A stretch of 46,739 bases of DNA from positions 1 to 46,739 of IMG/VR virus record IMGVR_UViG_3300044971_000413, one strand, 5' to 3'. A program made the position numbers and the translations under genes. This document shows positions 1-8,052 of this stretch, in pieces. Within the stretch, counting starts at the first letter, position 1; every line of letters starts with the position of its first letter. The DNA comes from a virus. The notes under the pieces were generated by a model that was given only the letters and a program-made list of their open reading frames with translations, did not search any database and was not told the DNA's origin.

Positions 1-17
1 CTTTAATTTTTTAATTA

Positions 18-48
18 CCTGCAATGTGCAGGCTGGCAGTAAAGCCAG
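18..48. repeat. Two adjacent inverted repeats at the left end
   Basis: CCTGCA-atg-TGCAGG (18-32) is followed without a gap by CTGGC-agtaaa-GCCAG (33-48). Both arms are perfect. No T-run follows, so they do not look like a standard terminator. A similar pair of abutting hairpins occurs near the right end (46524-46560). The role is unknown; terminus or RNA structure are possibilities. Confidence 0.5.
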
Positions 49-146
49 AAGGTCGGTCAGGGTCCACGGTTCCCACGCCGTATTGAATCCGAGAAAGCGG
101 CGATGCCCCTCGTTCAAAAGTTGACCGGCCTTCAAGATTTACTGCC

Positions 147-197
147 TGTGGAAAAGCTGTTGAAAACCTGTGGATGGTTTGTGGAAAACCTGTTGAA
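147..197. repeat. 18-bp direct repeat pair with DnaA-box-like core
   Basis: TGTGGAAAAGCTGTTGAA (147-164) and TGTGGAAAACCTGTTGAA (180-197) differ at one base and lie 33 bp apart. Between them is TGTGGATGG (169-177), which matches 7 of 9 bases of a DnaA box (TGTGGATAA). It could be an origin or protein-binding region. The match is loose and no AT-rich unwinding element was established. Confidence 0.4.
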
Positions 198-205
198 GAT
201 TCTCT

Positions 206-643
206 CTAGGGATTTCCTGTTAACAACTCATTCAGGCAATACAAGTTCCTTGGGAAGTACCATACGGCGTCCAGGGTCTCTTTCTCTCTAAGAATAGTAG
301 TAGTAGGAGGAGAGGGAGGAGTGTATGCTACTTCTCTAGTCTGTCCTTCTTCGTCGGTTTCCAAGCTGGAATCATGGCGGTCCCAATTTCCATGACCCGT
401 CATCTCTTTAACCTGAGGTGGAAGCATTGTTCCCCAGGTGGATGCCGATAGTGGGTGGCTACCGGAACTCGGTATCGCTCTTTTAACTGCGACCCTTAGA
501 AGAAATCTTGTTTCACCAATGCTTGCCTTATCCATGGCTGGCCCCAGCGGTGATGCAGCCACCATAACGTCTGCCTGGGGATCTAGGGATTCAGAGAACC
601 CTTTCGACAAGAACAGCATAATGGATTCCAGAGGTAGACGCAA
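206..643 (-). CDS. Doubtful ORF, 145 aa, unknown function
   Basis: This is the only long ORF in the first 690 bases and it reads leftward. It would start at TTG (643) or more naturally at ATG 619; neither has a clear Shine-Dalgarno sequence. The product has no recognisable domain, signal peptide or membrane segment. The middle is polar, with a short PP/TTT-rich stretch. It would be transcribed divergently from the small gene at 694. The remaining left-end sequence holds only the repeats listed separately. It may be non-coding. Confidence 0.28.
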   Translation of the reverse strand: MRLPLESIMLFLSKGFSESLDPQADVMVAASPLGPAMDKASIGETRFLLRVAVKRAIPSSGSHPLSASTWGTMLPPQVKEMTGHGNWDRHDSSLETDEEGQTREVAYTPPSPPTTTILREKETLDAVWYFPRNLYCLNELLTGNP

Positions 644-693
644 GGGTGAGATTGGAGTACACTGTTCGATGCTGTTGCACAGGAGTGATCAAT

Positions 694-969
694 ATGGAAA
701 AAACGAATCGTACATTATTTGCCAGAGAGAAGCTGGTGGAGCAAGAGGTCAAGTCTCAGACGGCGAAGCGTCTGGCGGCGGGAGAAGGGCCTTTAGCGGC
801 CATCCTTGAAGAGGAGCGCCGCAAGGAAGAGGAGAAGGTGAAAGAGGGGGAAGAGTGGGCGCTATCACTATCGGAGTTCATTAGGACGGCAACGGGGGAG
901 GAGGTCGTTGGGGTGGAGTACGTTGGGTTTAAGTCAGGGAGAAGGTCCTTTGAATTGATATGCTTGTAG
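694..969 (+). CDS. Small hypothetical protein, 91 aa, charged helical
   Basis: The start at ATG 694 is chosen because AGGAG lies at 681-685; an upstream in-frame start at 646 has no ribosome site. The product (MEKTNRTLFAREKL...) has a highly charged, Glu/Lys/Arg-rich middle predicted to be helical or coiled coil (about residues 25-55), and then a short mixed C-terminus. No known family is recognised. It sits one base upstream of the HTH gene at 971, so the two are probably co-transcribed. The pair ends at the terminator at 1329-1357. If the genome ends join, it lies downstream of TerS and upstream of TerL. Confidence 0.65.
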   Translation: MEKTNRTLFAREKLVEQEVKSQTAKRLAAGEGPLAAILEEERRKEEEKVKEGEEWALSLSEFIRTATGEEVVGVEYVGFKSGRRSFELICL

Positions 970-970
970 C

Positions 971-1225
971 GTGAAGATGCTTAGCGAGAGGGATCTGTCA
1001 TTATATTTGAGGATTTCTGTCCCGTGCTTCAAGTACTGGCGAAGCGTTGGGTATGGGCCAGCGTATACCAAATCCAAGAAGAGAGTGTATTACGAGGCTT
1101 CCCTCGTAGAGAGATGGTTGAAGTCTTGCATGGTAGAGCCAGGAGAGGATCCAGCTCCAGAAGAAGATTTCCTTATAGTGGATGGGGTCTACGATATCTT
1201 CGTGTCGGAGCGGAAGAAGAAATAG
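971..1225 (+). CDS. Excisionase/AlpA-like helix-turn-helix protein
   Basis: An 84-residue protein whose first 55 residues fit the HTH_17 / excisionase pattern: 'MLSERDLSLYLRIS' (helix 1-2), then 'KYWRSVGYGP', then 'KRVYYEASLVERWLKS' (wing plus helix). Such proteins bind DNA as small regulators or architectural factors. The GTG at 971 or the in-frame ATG at 977 could be the start; neither has a strong ribosome site and coupling to the gene ending at 969 is likely. The C-terminus is acidic then basic (ERKKK). There is no integrase in the window, so a regulatory or DNA-packaging role is more likely than excision. Some small terminase subunits carry similar HTH domains, but a better TerS is present at 45802. 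Confidence 0.7.
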   Translation: MKMLSERDLSLYLRISVPCFKYWRSVGYGPAYTKSKKRVYYEASLVERWLKSCMVEPGEDPAPEEDFLIVDGVYDIFVSERKKK

Positions 1226-1328
1226 TTGTGCGGCGCGGGGCCTTGTTCTGCTAGAATTTAATTGAGGCCGGGAAGCATTCCTCCCATGCGTTCCGGTCTT
1301 GTTGTTCGTATTTCTCCTGTTGGTATTG

Positions 1329-1357
1329 AAAGGCCCTACACCTCCGGTAGGGCCTTT
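1329..1357. terminator. Bidirectional intrinsic terminator
   Basis: A perfect 11-bp stem AAAGGCCCTAC / GTAGGGCCTTT with a 7-nt loop is followed by TTCTTTATTTC on the plus strand. On the minus strand the AAA start of the stem gives a T-run. It lies between the convergent genes ending at 1225 (plus) and 1360 (minus) and should terminate both. Confidence 0.9.
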
Positions 1358-1359
1358 CT

Positions 1360-1614
1360 TTATTTCTTGGAGAACTCGTGATATACCCACGTTGCGGCGC
1401 TACTGAGCAGGGATGAGATGAAACTTATCGTGGCCCAAACGGTTTTGACTTTGCCGACTTCTGCCTCGAGCGCCACGACCTTCTCTTCGTTCTTTCCTGT
1501 TCTTCCGTTGATCTTGGCTAGATGTTCCAAGATGTGCTCAAGATTGACTCTGCTTTCGGCTACTTCTACTCTGAGATCGGAAAGCAGTTGCTCGATCTTG
1601 TCCATCTTTTCCAT
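1360..1614 (-). CDS. Coiled-coil protein with C-terminal membrane segment (holin/XhlA-like?)
   Basis: An 84-residue leftward gene. ATG 1614 is preferred over upstream in-frame starts because the product then begins directly with the helical region. Residues about 4-60 are a heptad-like coiled coil (KIEQLLSDLRVEVAES..., EEKVVALEAEVGKVK). Residues about 62-80 (VWATISFISSLLSSAATWV) form one predicted membrane span. This layout resembles XhlA-type haemolysin/holin accessory proteins and other small phage membrane anchors. It stands alone between the terminator and the TerL gene, transcribed away from TerL. A role in lysis is inference; the endolysin is 31 kb away. Confidence 0.65.
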   Translation of the reverse strand: MEKMDKIEQLLSDLRVEVAESRVNLEHILEHLAKINGRTGKNEEKVVALEAEVGKVKTVWATISFISSLLSSAATWVYHEFSKK

Positions 1615-1642
1615 GCCTACAGTTTCGTCCACATAGGCGCGA

Positions 1643-3202
1643 TTGCGCGATGATAGGGATGTGAATATAAGGAATGTCCTTTCGGGGGAATACACTCCTC
1701 AGCAGATTGACACTATCATCGCGAATGCTAAGAAGCTGCCTCATCAGGAGCAGGTAGAGCTTGCGAACCTGCTAGGCCAGTACGAGAAGTACATAAAGGT
1801 TCAGAAGTGCCAGAACAACTTCCTGGACTTCGTTAAAGAGATGTGGCCTGCATTTATTGCAGGTAGGCACCACAAGATAATGGCCGATGCCTTCGAGAGA
1901 GTCGTCAGGGGAGAATGCAAACGACTTATCATTAACATCGCGCCTAGGCATACAAAGTCGGAGTTTAGTTCTTATCTGCTCCCTGCTTGGTTCTTGGGGA
2001 AGTACCCTCACAAGAAAGTAATTCAGACGGCTCATACGGCTGAACTGGCGGTTGGATTCGGTAGAAAGGTTAGAAACCTAGTAGATAGCGATCTCTATCA
2101 ATCTGTTTTCAGTGGGATATCGTTATCCTCTGACAGCAAAGCAGCCGGAAGATGGAACACCAATAAACAAGGTGATTACTTTGCTATCGGCGTGGGCGGT
2201 GCGGTAACAGGTAAAGGCGCCGACCTTCTAATCATCGACGATCCACACAGTGAACAAGAAGCTGCTATAGCGGCAACGAGTCCCGGCGTGTACGACAGTG
2301 TGCATGAGTGGTACACATCAGGCCCCAGGCAACGTCTTCAGCCTGGAGGTGCCATCGTGATTGTAATGACGCGATGGAGCAAGAAAGATTTGTGTGGTCA
2401 GATCTTAAAGTCTGCGGCGCATAGGGATGGAGACGAATGGGAGGTAATTGAGTTCCCGGCAATTATGCCTTCCGGCCACCCCCTTTGGCCTGAGTTCTGG
2501 CCTCTAGAAGAGCTGGAGAAGATCAGGGAAGAACTTCCTATTGCGAAATGGAATGCTCAGTACCAGCAGAACCCTACCTCAGAAGAGGGCGCTCTTGTAA
2601 AGAGGGAGTGGTGGAAGATCTGGGAGAAGGACGATCCTCCCAAGTGCGAGTACATCATTCAATCTTGGGATACGGCGTTGACCAAGGGAACGAGGTCTGA
2701 CTACTCAGCCTGCACTACCTGGGGTGTCTTCTATGATAAAGATAACGATGGTAAGAAACGAGCAAACATCATTATCCTTAACGCTTTTCAGGATAAACTT
2801 GAGTTCCCTGAACTCAAGCAGAAGGCATTGGAAGAGTATCGGTATTGGAAGCCAGATAGCTGCATCATCGAAGCAAAGGCAGCAGGTGCGCCACTTGTAT
2901 TTGAATTGCGCAAGATGGGCATACCGATCCAAGATTACACTCCATCGAGAGGGAATGATAAGATAGTTCGCGTGAACGCCGTTAGCGATATATTTGCTTC
3001 AGGGTTTGTTTACGCGCCTCCTTTGCGTTGGGCGGATGAGGTGATAGAGCAGTTCGCGTCATTCCCCAACTCTGACCACGATGACCTTGTCGATAGCTCT
3101 ACTCAGGCGCTGCTACGCTTCCGGCAAGGTGGTTTTATTTCTACGCAAAGCGACGGCGACGAGGACGACTTTGCGTATACCAGAAAGGCAGATTACTATT
3201 AA
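1643..3202 (+). CDS. terL: Terminase large subunit (packaging ATPase/nuclease)
   Basis: TerL drives DNA into the prohead and cuts concatemers. The N-terminal ATPase shows a Walker A-like APRHTKSE (residues about 100-107), Walker B LLIIDD (195-200) and a coupling motif MTRW (242-245). The C-terminal RNase H-like nuclease shows SWDTA (341-345), an acidic residue in IIEAK (about 410) and HDD (about 479-481). The full length of 519 aa is normal for the family. The start is uncertain: TTG 1643 gives the longest form, and GTG 1661 (AGGG just upstream) gives a form six residues shorter. It heads the rightward structural operon. TerS is not adjacent but lies at the other end of the window (45802), as expected if the ends are joined. 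Confidence 0.95.
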   Translation: MRDDRDVNIRNVLSGEYTPQQIDTIIANAKKLPHQEQVELANLLGQYEKYIKVQKCQNNFLDFVKEMWPAFIAGRHHKIMADAFERVVRGECKRLIINIAPRHTKSEFSSYLLPAWFLGKYPHKKVIQTAHTAELAVGFGRKVRNLVDSDLYQSVFSGISLSSDSKAAGRWNTNKQGDYFAIGVGGAVTGKGADLLIIDDPHSEQEAAIAATSPGVYDSVHEWYTSGPRQRLQPGGAIVIVMTRWSKKDLCGQILKSAAHRDGDEWEVIEFPAIMPSGHPLWPEFWPLEELEKIREELPIAKWNAQYQQNPTSEEGALVKREWWKIWEKDDPPKCEYIIQSWDTALTKGTRSDYSACTTWGVFYDKDNDGKKRANIIILNAFQDKLEFPELKQKALEEYRYWKPDSCIIEAKAAGAPLVFELRKMGIPIQDYTPSRGNDKIVRVNAVSDIFASGFVYAPPLRWADEVIEQFASFPNSDHDDLVDSSTQALLRFRQGGFISTQSDGDEDDFAYTRKADYY

Positions 3203-3214
3203 CTAAGGAGTTCT

Positions 3215-3496
3215 ATGTCATTCAACCCTAATCAATTGTCTACAATGGCCCAGGTGGACGAAACCGTAGCTCAGTTGGACGCTGCTGGTATCGGAGGTGG
3301 CGTTGTGTCGATCTATATCCCAGAGTGGTTTGGGCCTTTCCCTGAGCCTTCTGATGGTGAGGCTCGGCAGTATTGCCTCACCTACGCTAACGGATCGACC
3401 GGACACAATGTCGGCCTGATTCGTTCTACTATCGAGAAGAACCCTAGCACTTGGCCGCAGATGCTGCAAGCCGATGCTATCCCTCCTAGCGAGTAG
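3215..3496 (+). CDS. Small hypothetical protein between TerL and portal
   Basis: A 93-residue protein with a strong AAGGAG at 3205-3210. The C-terminal half (DGEARQYCLTYANGSTGHNVGLIRSTIEKNPSTW) looks like a compact folded domain; no family is recognised. It lies 12 bp after TerL and 3 bp before the portal, so it belongs to the head-assembly operon. There is no membrane segment or signal peptide. Confidence 0.8.
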   Translation: MSFNPNQLSTMAQVDETVAQLDAAGIGGGVVSIYIPEWFGPFPEPSDGEARQYCLTYANGSTGHNVGLIRSTIEKNPSTWPQMLQADAIPPSE

Positions 3497-3499
3497 AAT

Positions 3500-6070
3500 A
3501 TGATTGACAAGCCTCTAGATGAAACGCCTTTCCTTGAAGAAGAGGATAGCGCCGAAGTTGAAGTTGAAGTATTGAATCCAGAGGCTGTCTCTATCGAAAC
3601 AGAGGATGGCGGGATGTTGATTGAGTTTGGGCCTTCTGAAGAAGAGGAAGGCTCACTCGGCAGCGTCCCGCATTCTGCCAACCTTGCAGAGCATATTGAC
3701 GATTCCGATCTGTCTTCGATTGGAATGAAGATCTTGGATGTCTACCAAGAGGATCTGAATTCGCGCCAGGATTGGGAAAGGGCCTATAAAGAGGGCCTAG
3801 ACTACCTTGGCGTGAAGACTGAGGACAGGAACAAGCCTTGGGCTGGCGCGTGTGGGCTTTACCACAACATGATTATGGAAGCAGCAGTTCGCTTCCAGTC
3901 CAATGCGATTATGGAGATCTTCCCGGCGACTGGTCCGGTAAAGACTCAGATCATTGGTGAGGTAACGGAAGAGAAAGAGGATCAGGCTCTCCGCATTCAA
4001 ACCGATATGAACTACCTGCTCACGCAGGATCTTAAAGACTATCGGCCTGAGACTGAGCGGTTGCTGTTTGGGTTGTCCCTTTGCGGATCGGCTTTCAAGA
4101 AGATCTGCTTCGACCCTCTTACGGATATGCCTGACGCCAAGTACGTCCCGGCGCAAGACTTCATCATGCCCTACGGGGCTACCTCTCTTAAGACGGCCAG
4201 TCGCTATATCCACGTTCTCACCAAGAGTTCTAATGAAATCAAGAAGCTACAGTACAGCGGCTTCTATCGCGATGTAGACCTCCGTCCTGATTACGACTCT
4301 AATTCTCAGCTTCAGGACAAGATCGACAAGATTAGCTACGAGTACAAGCAGGGTGACGAGGATTCGATTACGCTTCTTGAAGCGCATATCGACCTGGATA
4401 TTCCTGGCTTGGAGCATACCGATGAAGACGGAGAGGCCACTGGGATTGCTCTGCCGTATGTCGTTACCGTAGACAAGTCCTCGGGTAAGGTTCTTTCGAT
4501 CTACCGGAACTGGGATGAGGATGATCCCAAGAAGAACAAGCTGATTTGGTTTAGCGCCTACAACTACGTCCCCGGAATGGGCGCGTATGGGTATGGTCTT
4601 ATCCATTTGATTGGCGCGAACGCTAAGGCTTCTACGGCAATCCTGCGCCAGTTGATTGACTCTGGCACTCTAGCCAACCTCCCTGGCGGTCTGAAGGCCA
4701 AAGGGATGCGGGTGTCAGGAGATGACTCGCCAATCCAGCCTGGGGAGTGGAGAGACGTAGACGTTGCGAATGGAGACATCGCTCGTTCGCTTTATCCACT
4801 ACCTTATAAGGAGCCATCGCAAACTCTCTTCCAATTGCTTGGGAATGTAGTTGAGGATGGCCGTAGGCTGGCTTCTATTGCGGATGCTGAGATTGGAGAT
4901 GTCAATTCGCAAGCGCCAGTAGGGACTACGTTGGCAATTATGGAACGTGCGCTCAAAGTGATGAGCGCCATCCAGGCGAGGCTTCATGCTTCGTTGCAGG
5001 ACGAGTTCTCTATCCTCGTCCGTGTGATCCGCGACAGTGGATCTGAAAGATACAAGATTGATTTCGGGAAGATGAATGGGAGCAAGCGGTCTGATTTTGA
5101 CAACCGCATTGATGTGATCCCTGTCTCTGACCCGAATGCGGCTACGATGTCGCAGCGAGTGATGCAGTATCAGGCTGCGATTCAACTTGCTGCTCAAGCG
5201 CCGCAGTTCTACGACCTGCCTGAGTTGCATCGAAAGATGCTGGAAGTCCTTGGTATAAAAGATGTTAAGAAGATCATTCCTGAGAAGATGGACGCCCCAC
5301 TCCTCGATCCGATCTCGGAGAACGCTAACATCACAAACATGAAACCTGCTAAGGCATACATGACGCAGGATCATCAATCACACATTATTGCCCACATGGC
5401 GTATGTGCAAAGTCCTACCGTCCAGCAGCAGTTGGGACAGAATCCTCAGGCAAACGCGATCTTCGCTGCTTTCATGGCGCATATTGCAGAACACGTTGGG
5501 TTCGCATATCGCAACCAGATCGAGCAGAAGCTCGGTATACCGCTTCCGCCTCCGGGACAGCCTATGCCAGCGGACATTGAATCCAACCTCTCTAAGGCCA
5601 TTGCAGACGCATCTCAGGCCCTTCTACAGGAAGCGCAAGGACAACAGGCACAGCAGCAGGCTCAACAGCAGGCTCAGGATCCAATTGTCCAGTTGCAGCA
5701 GGCAGAGTTGCAGATCAAGCAGGCGGAACTCCAGCAGAAGGCTCAGGAATCTCAGCAGAAAGCGCAGTTGGAGATGGTGAAGAACCAGACGAAGGCTCAA
5801 TTGGAGACCGCCAGGATCCAATCTCAAAATCAAATGACTCAACAGGCTGCTGCACAACGCGCACAGCAGTCTCAGAGTGAACTGGCGCTAGATAATCAAC
5901 GTCTTCAGTTGGAAGTCCAGCGCTTGCAAACGGACCGGCAGGAGTCTGAAGCCCGTATTCAGGTAGAAATGCAGAGAATGCAGACCGAAAACGACATGGC
6001 GAAAGCCAAGATCGCAGAAATCTTAGCCCGAATGGACACGTTGGGAGCAAATGCTGGACCTACGCAGTAA
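3500..6070 (+). CDS. Portal protein
   Basis: An 856-residue portal, the dodecameric ring at the head vertex through which DNA is packaged and ejected. The N-terminus (1-60) is acidic. The body (about 90-560) has features seen in P22/SU10-like portals (YKEGLDYLGV, PWAGACGLYHNMI, FGLSLCGSAFKK, PAQDFIMPYGA). The last about 220 residues are Gln/Ala-rich long helices (HAQQQAQQQ-type runs, LQQAELQIKQAELQQKAQ), matching the extended C-terminal barrel of long portals. It overlaps the next gene by 20 bp. Its position directly after TerL supports the call. Confidence 0.92.
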   Translation: MIDKPLDETPFLEEEDSAEVEVEVLNPEAVSIETEDGGMLIEFGPSEEEEGSLGSVPHSANLAEHIDDSDLSSIGMKILDVYQEDLNSRQDWERAYKEGLDYLGVKTEDRNKPWAGACGLYHNMIMEAAVRFQSNAIMEIFPATGPVKTQIIGEVTEEKEDQALRIQTDMNYLLTQDLKDYRPETERLLFGLSLCGSAFKKICFDPLTDMPDAKYVPAQDFIMPYGATSLKTASRYIHVLTKSSNEIKKLQYSGFYRDVDLRPDYDSNSQLQDKIDKISYEYKQGDEDSITLLEAHIDLDIPGLEHTDEDGEATGIALPYVVTVDKSSGKVLSIYRNWDEDDPKKNKLIWFSAYNYVPGMGAYGYGLIHLIGANAKASTAILRQLIDSGTLANLPGGLKAKGMRVSGDDSPIQPGEWRDVDVANGDIARSLYPLPYKEPSQTLFQLLGNVVEDGRRLASIADAEIGDVNSQAPVGTTLAIMERALKVMSAIQARLHASLQDEFSILVRVIRDSGSERYKIDFGKMNGSKRSDFDNRIDVIPVSDPNAATMSQRVMQYQAAIQLAAQAPQFYDLPELHRKMLEVLGIKDVKKIIPEKMDAPLLDPISENANITNMKPAKAYMTQDHQSHIIAHMAYVQSPTVQQQLGQNPQANAIFAAFMAHIAEHVGFAYRNQIEQKLGIPLPPPGQPMPADIESNLSKAIADASQALLQEAQGQQAQQQAQQQAQDPIVQLQQAELQIKQAELQQKAQESQQKAQLEMVKNQTKAQLETARIQSQNQMTQQAAAQRAQQSQSELALDNQRLQLEVQRLQTDRQESEARIQVEMQRMQTENDMAKAKIAEILARMDTLGANAGPTQ

Positions 6071-6248
6071 GTTTTTTAATCGGCTAAACGAATTATCGGA
6101 GACGAACGCCACTCATCTCGTCTCTGGTGCCTGCATGGACCATGCAGAATACAAACTGATGGTGGGAAAACTCTCAGGACTACAGCAGGCTCGTCAAGAG
6201 TTCCAGGAAATCTGGGACAAATTGGTGCAGCAGCCTGATGAAGACTGA
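6051..6248 (+). CDS. Small helical protein after portal, 65 aa
   Basis: ATG 6051 lies inside the 3' end of the portal gene (20-bp overlap), so it is translationally coupled. The product is almost all helical, with a motif HAEYKLMVGKLSGLQQARQEFQEIWDKL. Short proteins of this kind often follow the portal in podovirus-like phages. The function is unknown; an adaptor or assembly role is possible but not shown. Confidence 0.75.
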   Translation: MLDLRSKFFNRLNELSETNATHLVSGACMDHAEYKLMVGKLSGLQQARQEFQEIWDKLVQQPDED

Positions 6249-6279
6249 CGCAATCGCTATATAGCGCAAAAGGAAGACA

Positions 6280-6615
6280 ATGCAAACACTGCCAACTCCA
6301 GTTGGGTATAAGATCCTCGTTAAAATGAGGAAAGCGGTAGAGGAAAAGACGAAGAGCGGGATCTATTTGCCGGATCAGGCAAAGGAAAACGAGAATACTG
6401 CCTCTCTCCTCGCGGAAGTAGTGACCTTAGGGCCTGATGCCTACAAGGATCCCATCAAATATCCCGGTGGACCGTGGTGTGCGCCAGGAGATTGCGTTAT
6501 TCTTCGTAGCTATTCTGGCACTCGCATGAAAATCGAGGGAGAAGAGTACCGTTTGATCAACGATGACAGCCCTGAGGCTGTTGTCCCTAATCCTGATGCC
6601 GTTGAGAGGGTCTGA
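6280..6615 (+). CDS. GroES-like co-chaperonin (Cpn10 family)
   Basis: A 111-residue protein matching the GroES fold: an opening strand 'PVGYKILVKMRKAVEEKT', a mobile-loop region with GIYLP (about residues 29-33) and a following 'AEVVTLGPDAY', then 'CAPGDCVILRSYSGTRMKIEGEEYRLINDDS'. GroES caps GroEL and dictates folding of bound substrates; phage T4 gp31 and similar proteins adapt the host GroEL to fold the capsid protein. The position between portal and scaffold genes strongly suggests the substrate is a head protein. It ends in an ATGA-type overlap with the scaffold gene. It has an AAGGAAG ribosome site at 6269-6275. Confidence 0.88.
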   Translation: MQTLPTPVGYKILVKMRKAVEEKTKSGIYLPDQAKENENTASLLAEVVTLGPDAYKDPIKYPGGPWCAPGDCVILRSYSGTRMKIEGEEYRLINDDSPEAVVPNPDAVERV

Positions 6616-7601
6616 TGCCTGAAGAATACATGGAATCTGACCTAATTATCCCCGGCAAAGAGGATTCTGACGTTGCTGTTGCTACTCCTGAAGAGGATGA
6701 GCTTGAAATTGACATAGTTAACGACACTCCTGAGGATGATCGTCGTCCTCCTCGGAATGAAACGCAGCAAGCGGAGCCTGTTAACGAAGACGACGAGTTG
6801 AAGAGCTACTCGGAGGGCGTACAGAAGCGCATTAAGCGCCTGAAGTACGAGTTCCATGAGGAGCGCCGTCAGAAAGAACGAGCCGATAGAGAGCGTTCTG
6901 AGGCATTGACCTACGCTTCGGCGTTGCAGCAGCAGATCGAGCAGTACCGTCAGCATAAAGAAGCAAGCGATCGGGCGTTAATCTATACTTCTGCCAAGCA
7001 GAAGGGATCTGACCTCGAAGCTGCCAAGAAGATGCTGAAGGAGGCGTATGAAACTGGCGACACGGACAAGATGGCAGAGGCGCAAGAATCTATTGCTATT
7101 CTTGCTAATGAAAAGCGTGTCCTTGACTCATACACCCCGCCAAGCCCTTCTAGCGTAAGCTATCTACAACCAGCTACACCTCAAGAAGTACAGCAACCTG
7201 TAGCATCACAACCTGCACAACCACAGGCGTCTGCTAAGGCTGTTTTATGGAAAGAGAGTAATCCCTGGTTTGGCGACGACATGACCCTTACTGGGTACGC
7301 CATTGACATCCACAACAAGCTGATTAACGCAGGGGTGGATGCAGAGAGCGACCAGTACTACGAGGCGATTGATAGCGCCGTTAACAAATTTCGTAAAAGC
7401 ATTCCTGGCCCAGCGGAAGCGAAGCCAGCACAAACCAAACCAAGAAACGGAGTTGTCGTGAGTTCATCCAGAACACCTAGCGGCAAAACCCGCACCACTG
7501 TCCAGTTGACCGAATCGGCCCTTGCAGTTGCTAAGCGGCTCGGCATTACCCCGCAGCAATATGCGAAAGAACTGGTCAAGCAGCAAAAGGAGAATCAGTA
7601 A
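6615..7601 (+). CDS. Scaffolding-like head assembly protein
   Basis: A 328-residue protein with an acidic N-terminus (1-65, Asp/Glu-rich), a long charged coiled coil (about 75-180, RIKRLKYEFHEERRQKERADRERSEAL...), a Pro/Gln-rich linker (about 175-215) and a basic, helical C-terminus (TESALAVAKRLGITPQQYAKELVKQQ). This layout and its place between portal and major capsid genes fit an internal scaffold, whose C-terminus typically binds the coat protein. It starts by overlapping the co-chaperonin stop codon (TGATG). No protease domain is visible, so scaffold may exit intact as in P22. Confidence 0.78.
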   Translation: MPEEYMESDLIIPGKEDSDVAVATPEEDELEIDIVNDTPEDDRRPPRNETQQAEPVNEDDELKSYSEGVQKRIKRLKYEFHEERRQKERADRERSEALTYASALQQQIEQYRQHKEASDRALIYTSAKQKGSDLEAAKKMLKEAYETGDTDKMAEAQESIAILANEKRVLDSYTPPSPSSVSYLQPATPQEVQQPVASQPAQPQASAKAVLWKESNPWFGDDMTLTGYAIDIHNKLINAGVDAESDQYYEAIDSAVNKFRKSIPGPAEAKPAQTKPRNGVVVSSSRTPSGKTRTTVQLTESALAVAKRLGITPQQYAKELVKQQKENQ

Positions 7602-8041
7602 TGAAGCCGAATCGTGAAGCTGAAACCAGAGAAGCACAAACTCGAACTGAATCTTGGAAGCCTGCCTCGTTGTTGCCGGATCCTCCTCCCAGTGCAGACT
7701 GGGTATACCGTTGGGTTCGGAAATCAATCCGGGGAGAGTCTGACCCCTCTAATGTGTCCATGCGACTTCGCGAAGGATGGGCCATTGTTCGTGCGGAAGA
7801 CCACCCAGAGATCCTTTCAGAGATCGCATTTAACGAATCTAAGAATGGGACAATCGAGATTGGCGGCTTGATTCTGTGTAAAGCGGCTCGTAGCTTGTCA
7901 GATCAACGTACTAAGTACTACGAGGATATGACGAGACGACAAGCTCAAGCTGTAGACAATAATCTAATGAAGGAACAAGACCCTCGGATGCCTCTCATTA
8001 ATGAGAGCAGGTCGAAGGTTACCTTCGGAACAGGAAGTTAA
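7601..8041 (+). CDS. Head-operon hypothetical protein, 146 aa
   Basis: It starts at ATG 7601, sharing one base with the scaffold stop (TAATG) and preceded by AAAGGAG. The middle (ADWVYRWVRKSIRGESDPSNVSMRLREGWAIVRAEDHPEI) looks like a compact fold seen in several phage head operons. The C-terminus is polar. There is no membrane segment. A structural or assembly role is inferred only from position. Confidence 0.8.
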   Translation: MKPNREAETREAQTRTESWKPASLLPDPPPSADWVYRWVRKSIRGESDPSNVSMRLREGWAIVRAEDHPEILSEIAFNESKNGTIEIGGLILCKAARSLSDQRTKYYEDMTRRQAQAVDNNLMKEQDPRMPLINESRSKVTFGTGS

Positions 8042-8052
8042 GAGGAATAAAT

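Noticed and set aside
103-291. 62-codon rightward ORF at the left end
   Set aside because: It consists largely of the TGTGGAAAA-type direct repeats and has no ribosome site or domain.
438-809. 123-codon rightward ORF at the left end
   Set aside because: It overlaps the better-supported gene at 694 in another frame and has no ribosome site.
971-1225. HTH protein as terminase small subunit
   Set aside because: It is short and excisionase-like, and a full Terminase_2-type TerS is present at 45802.
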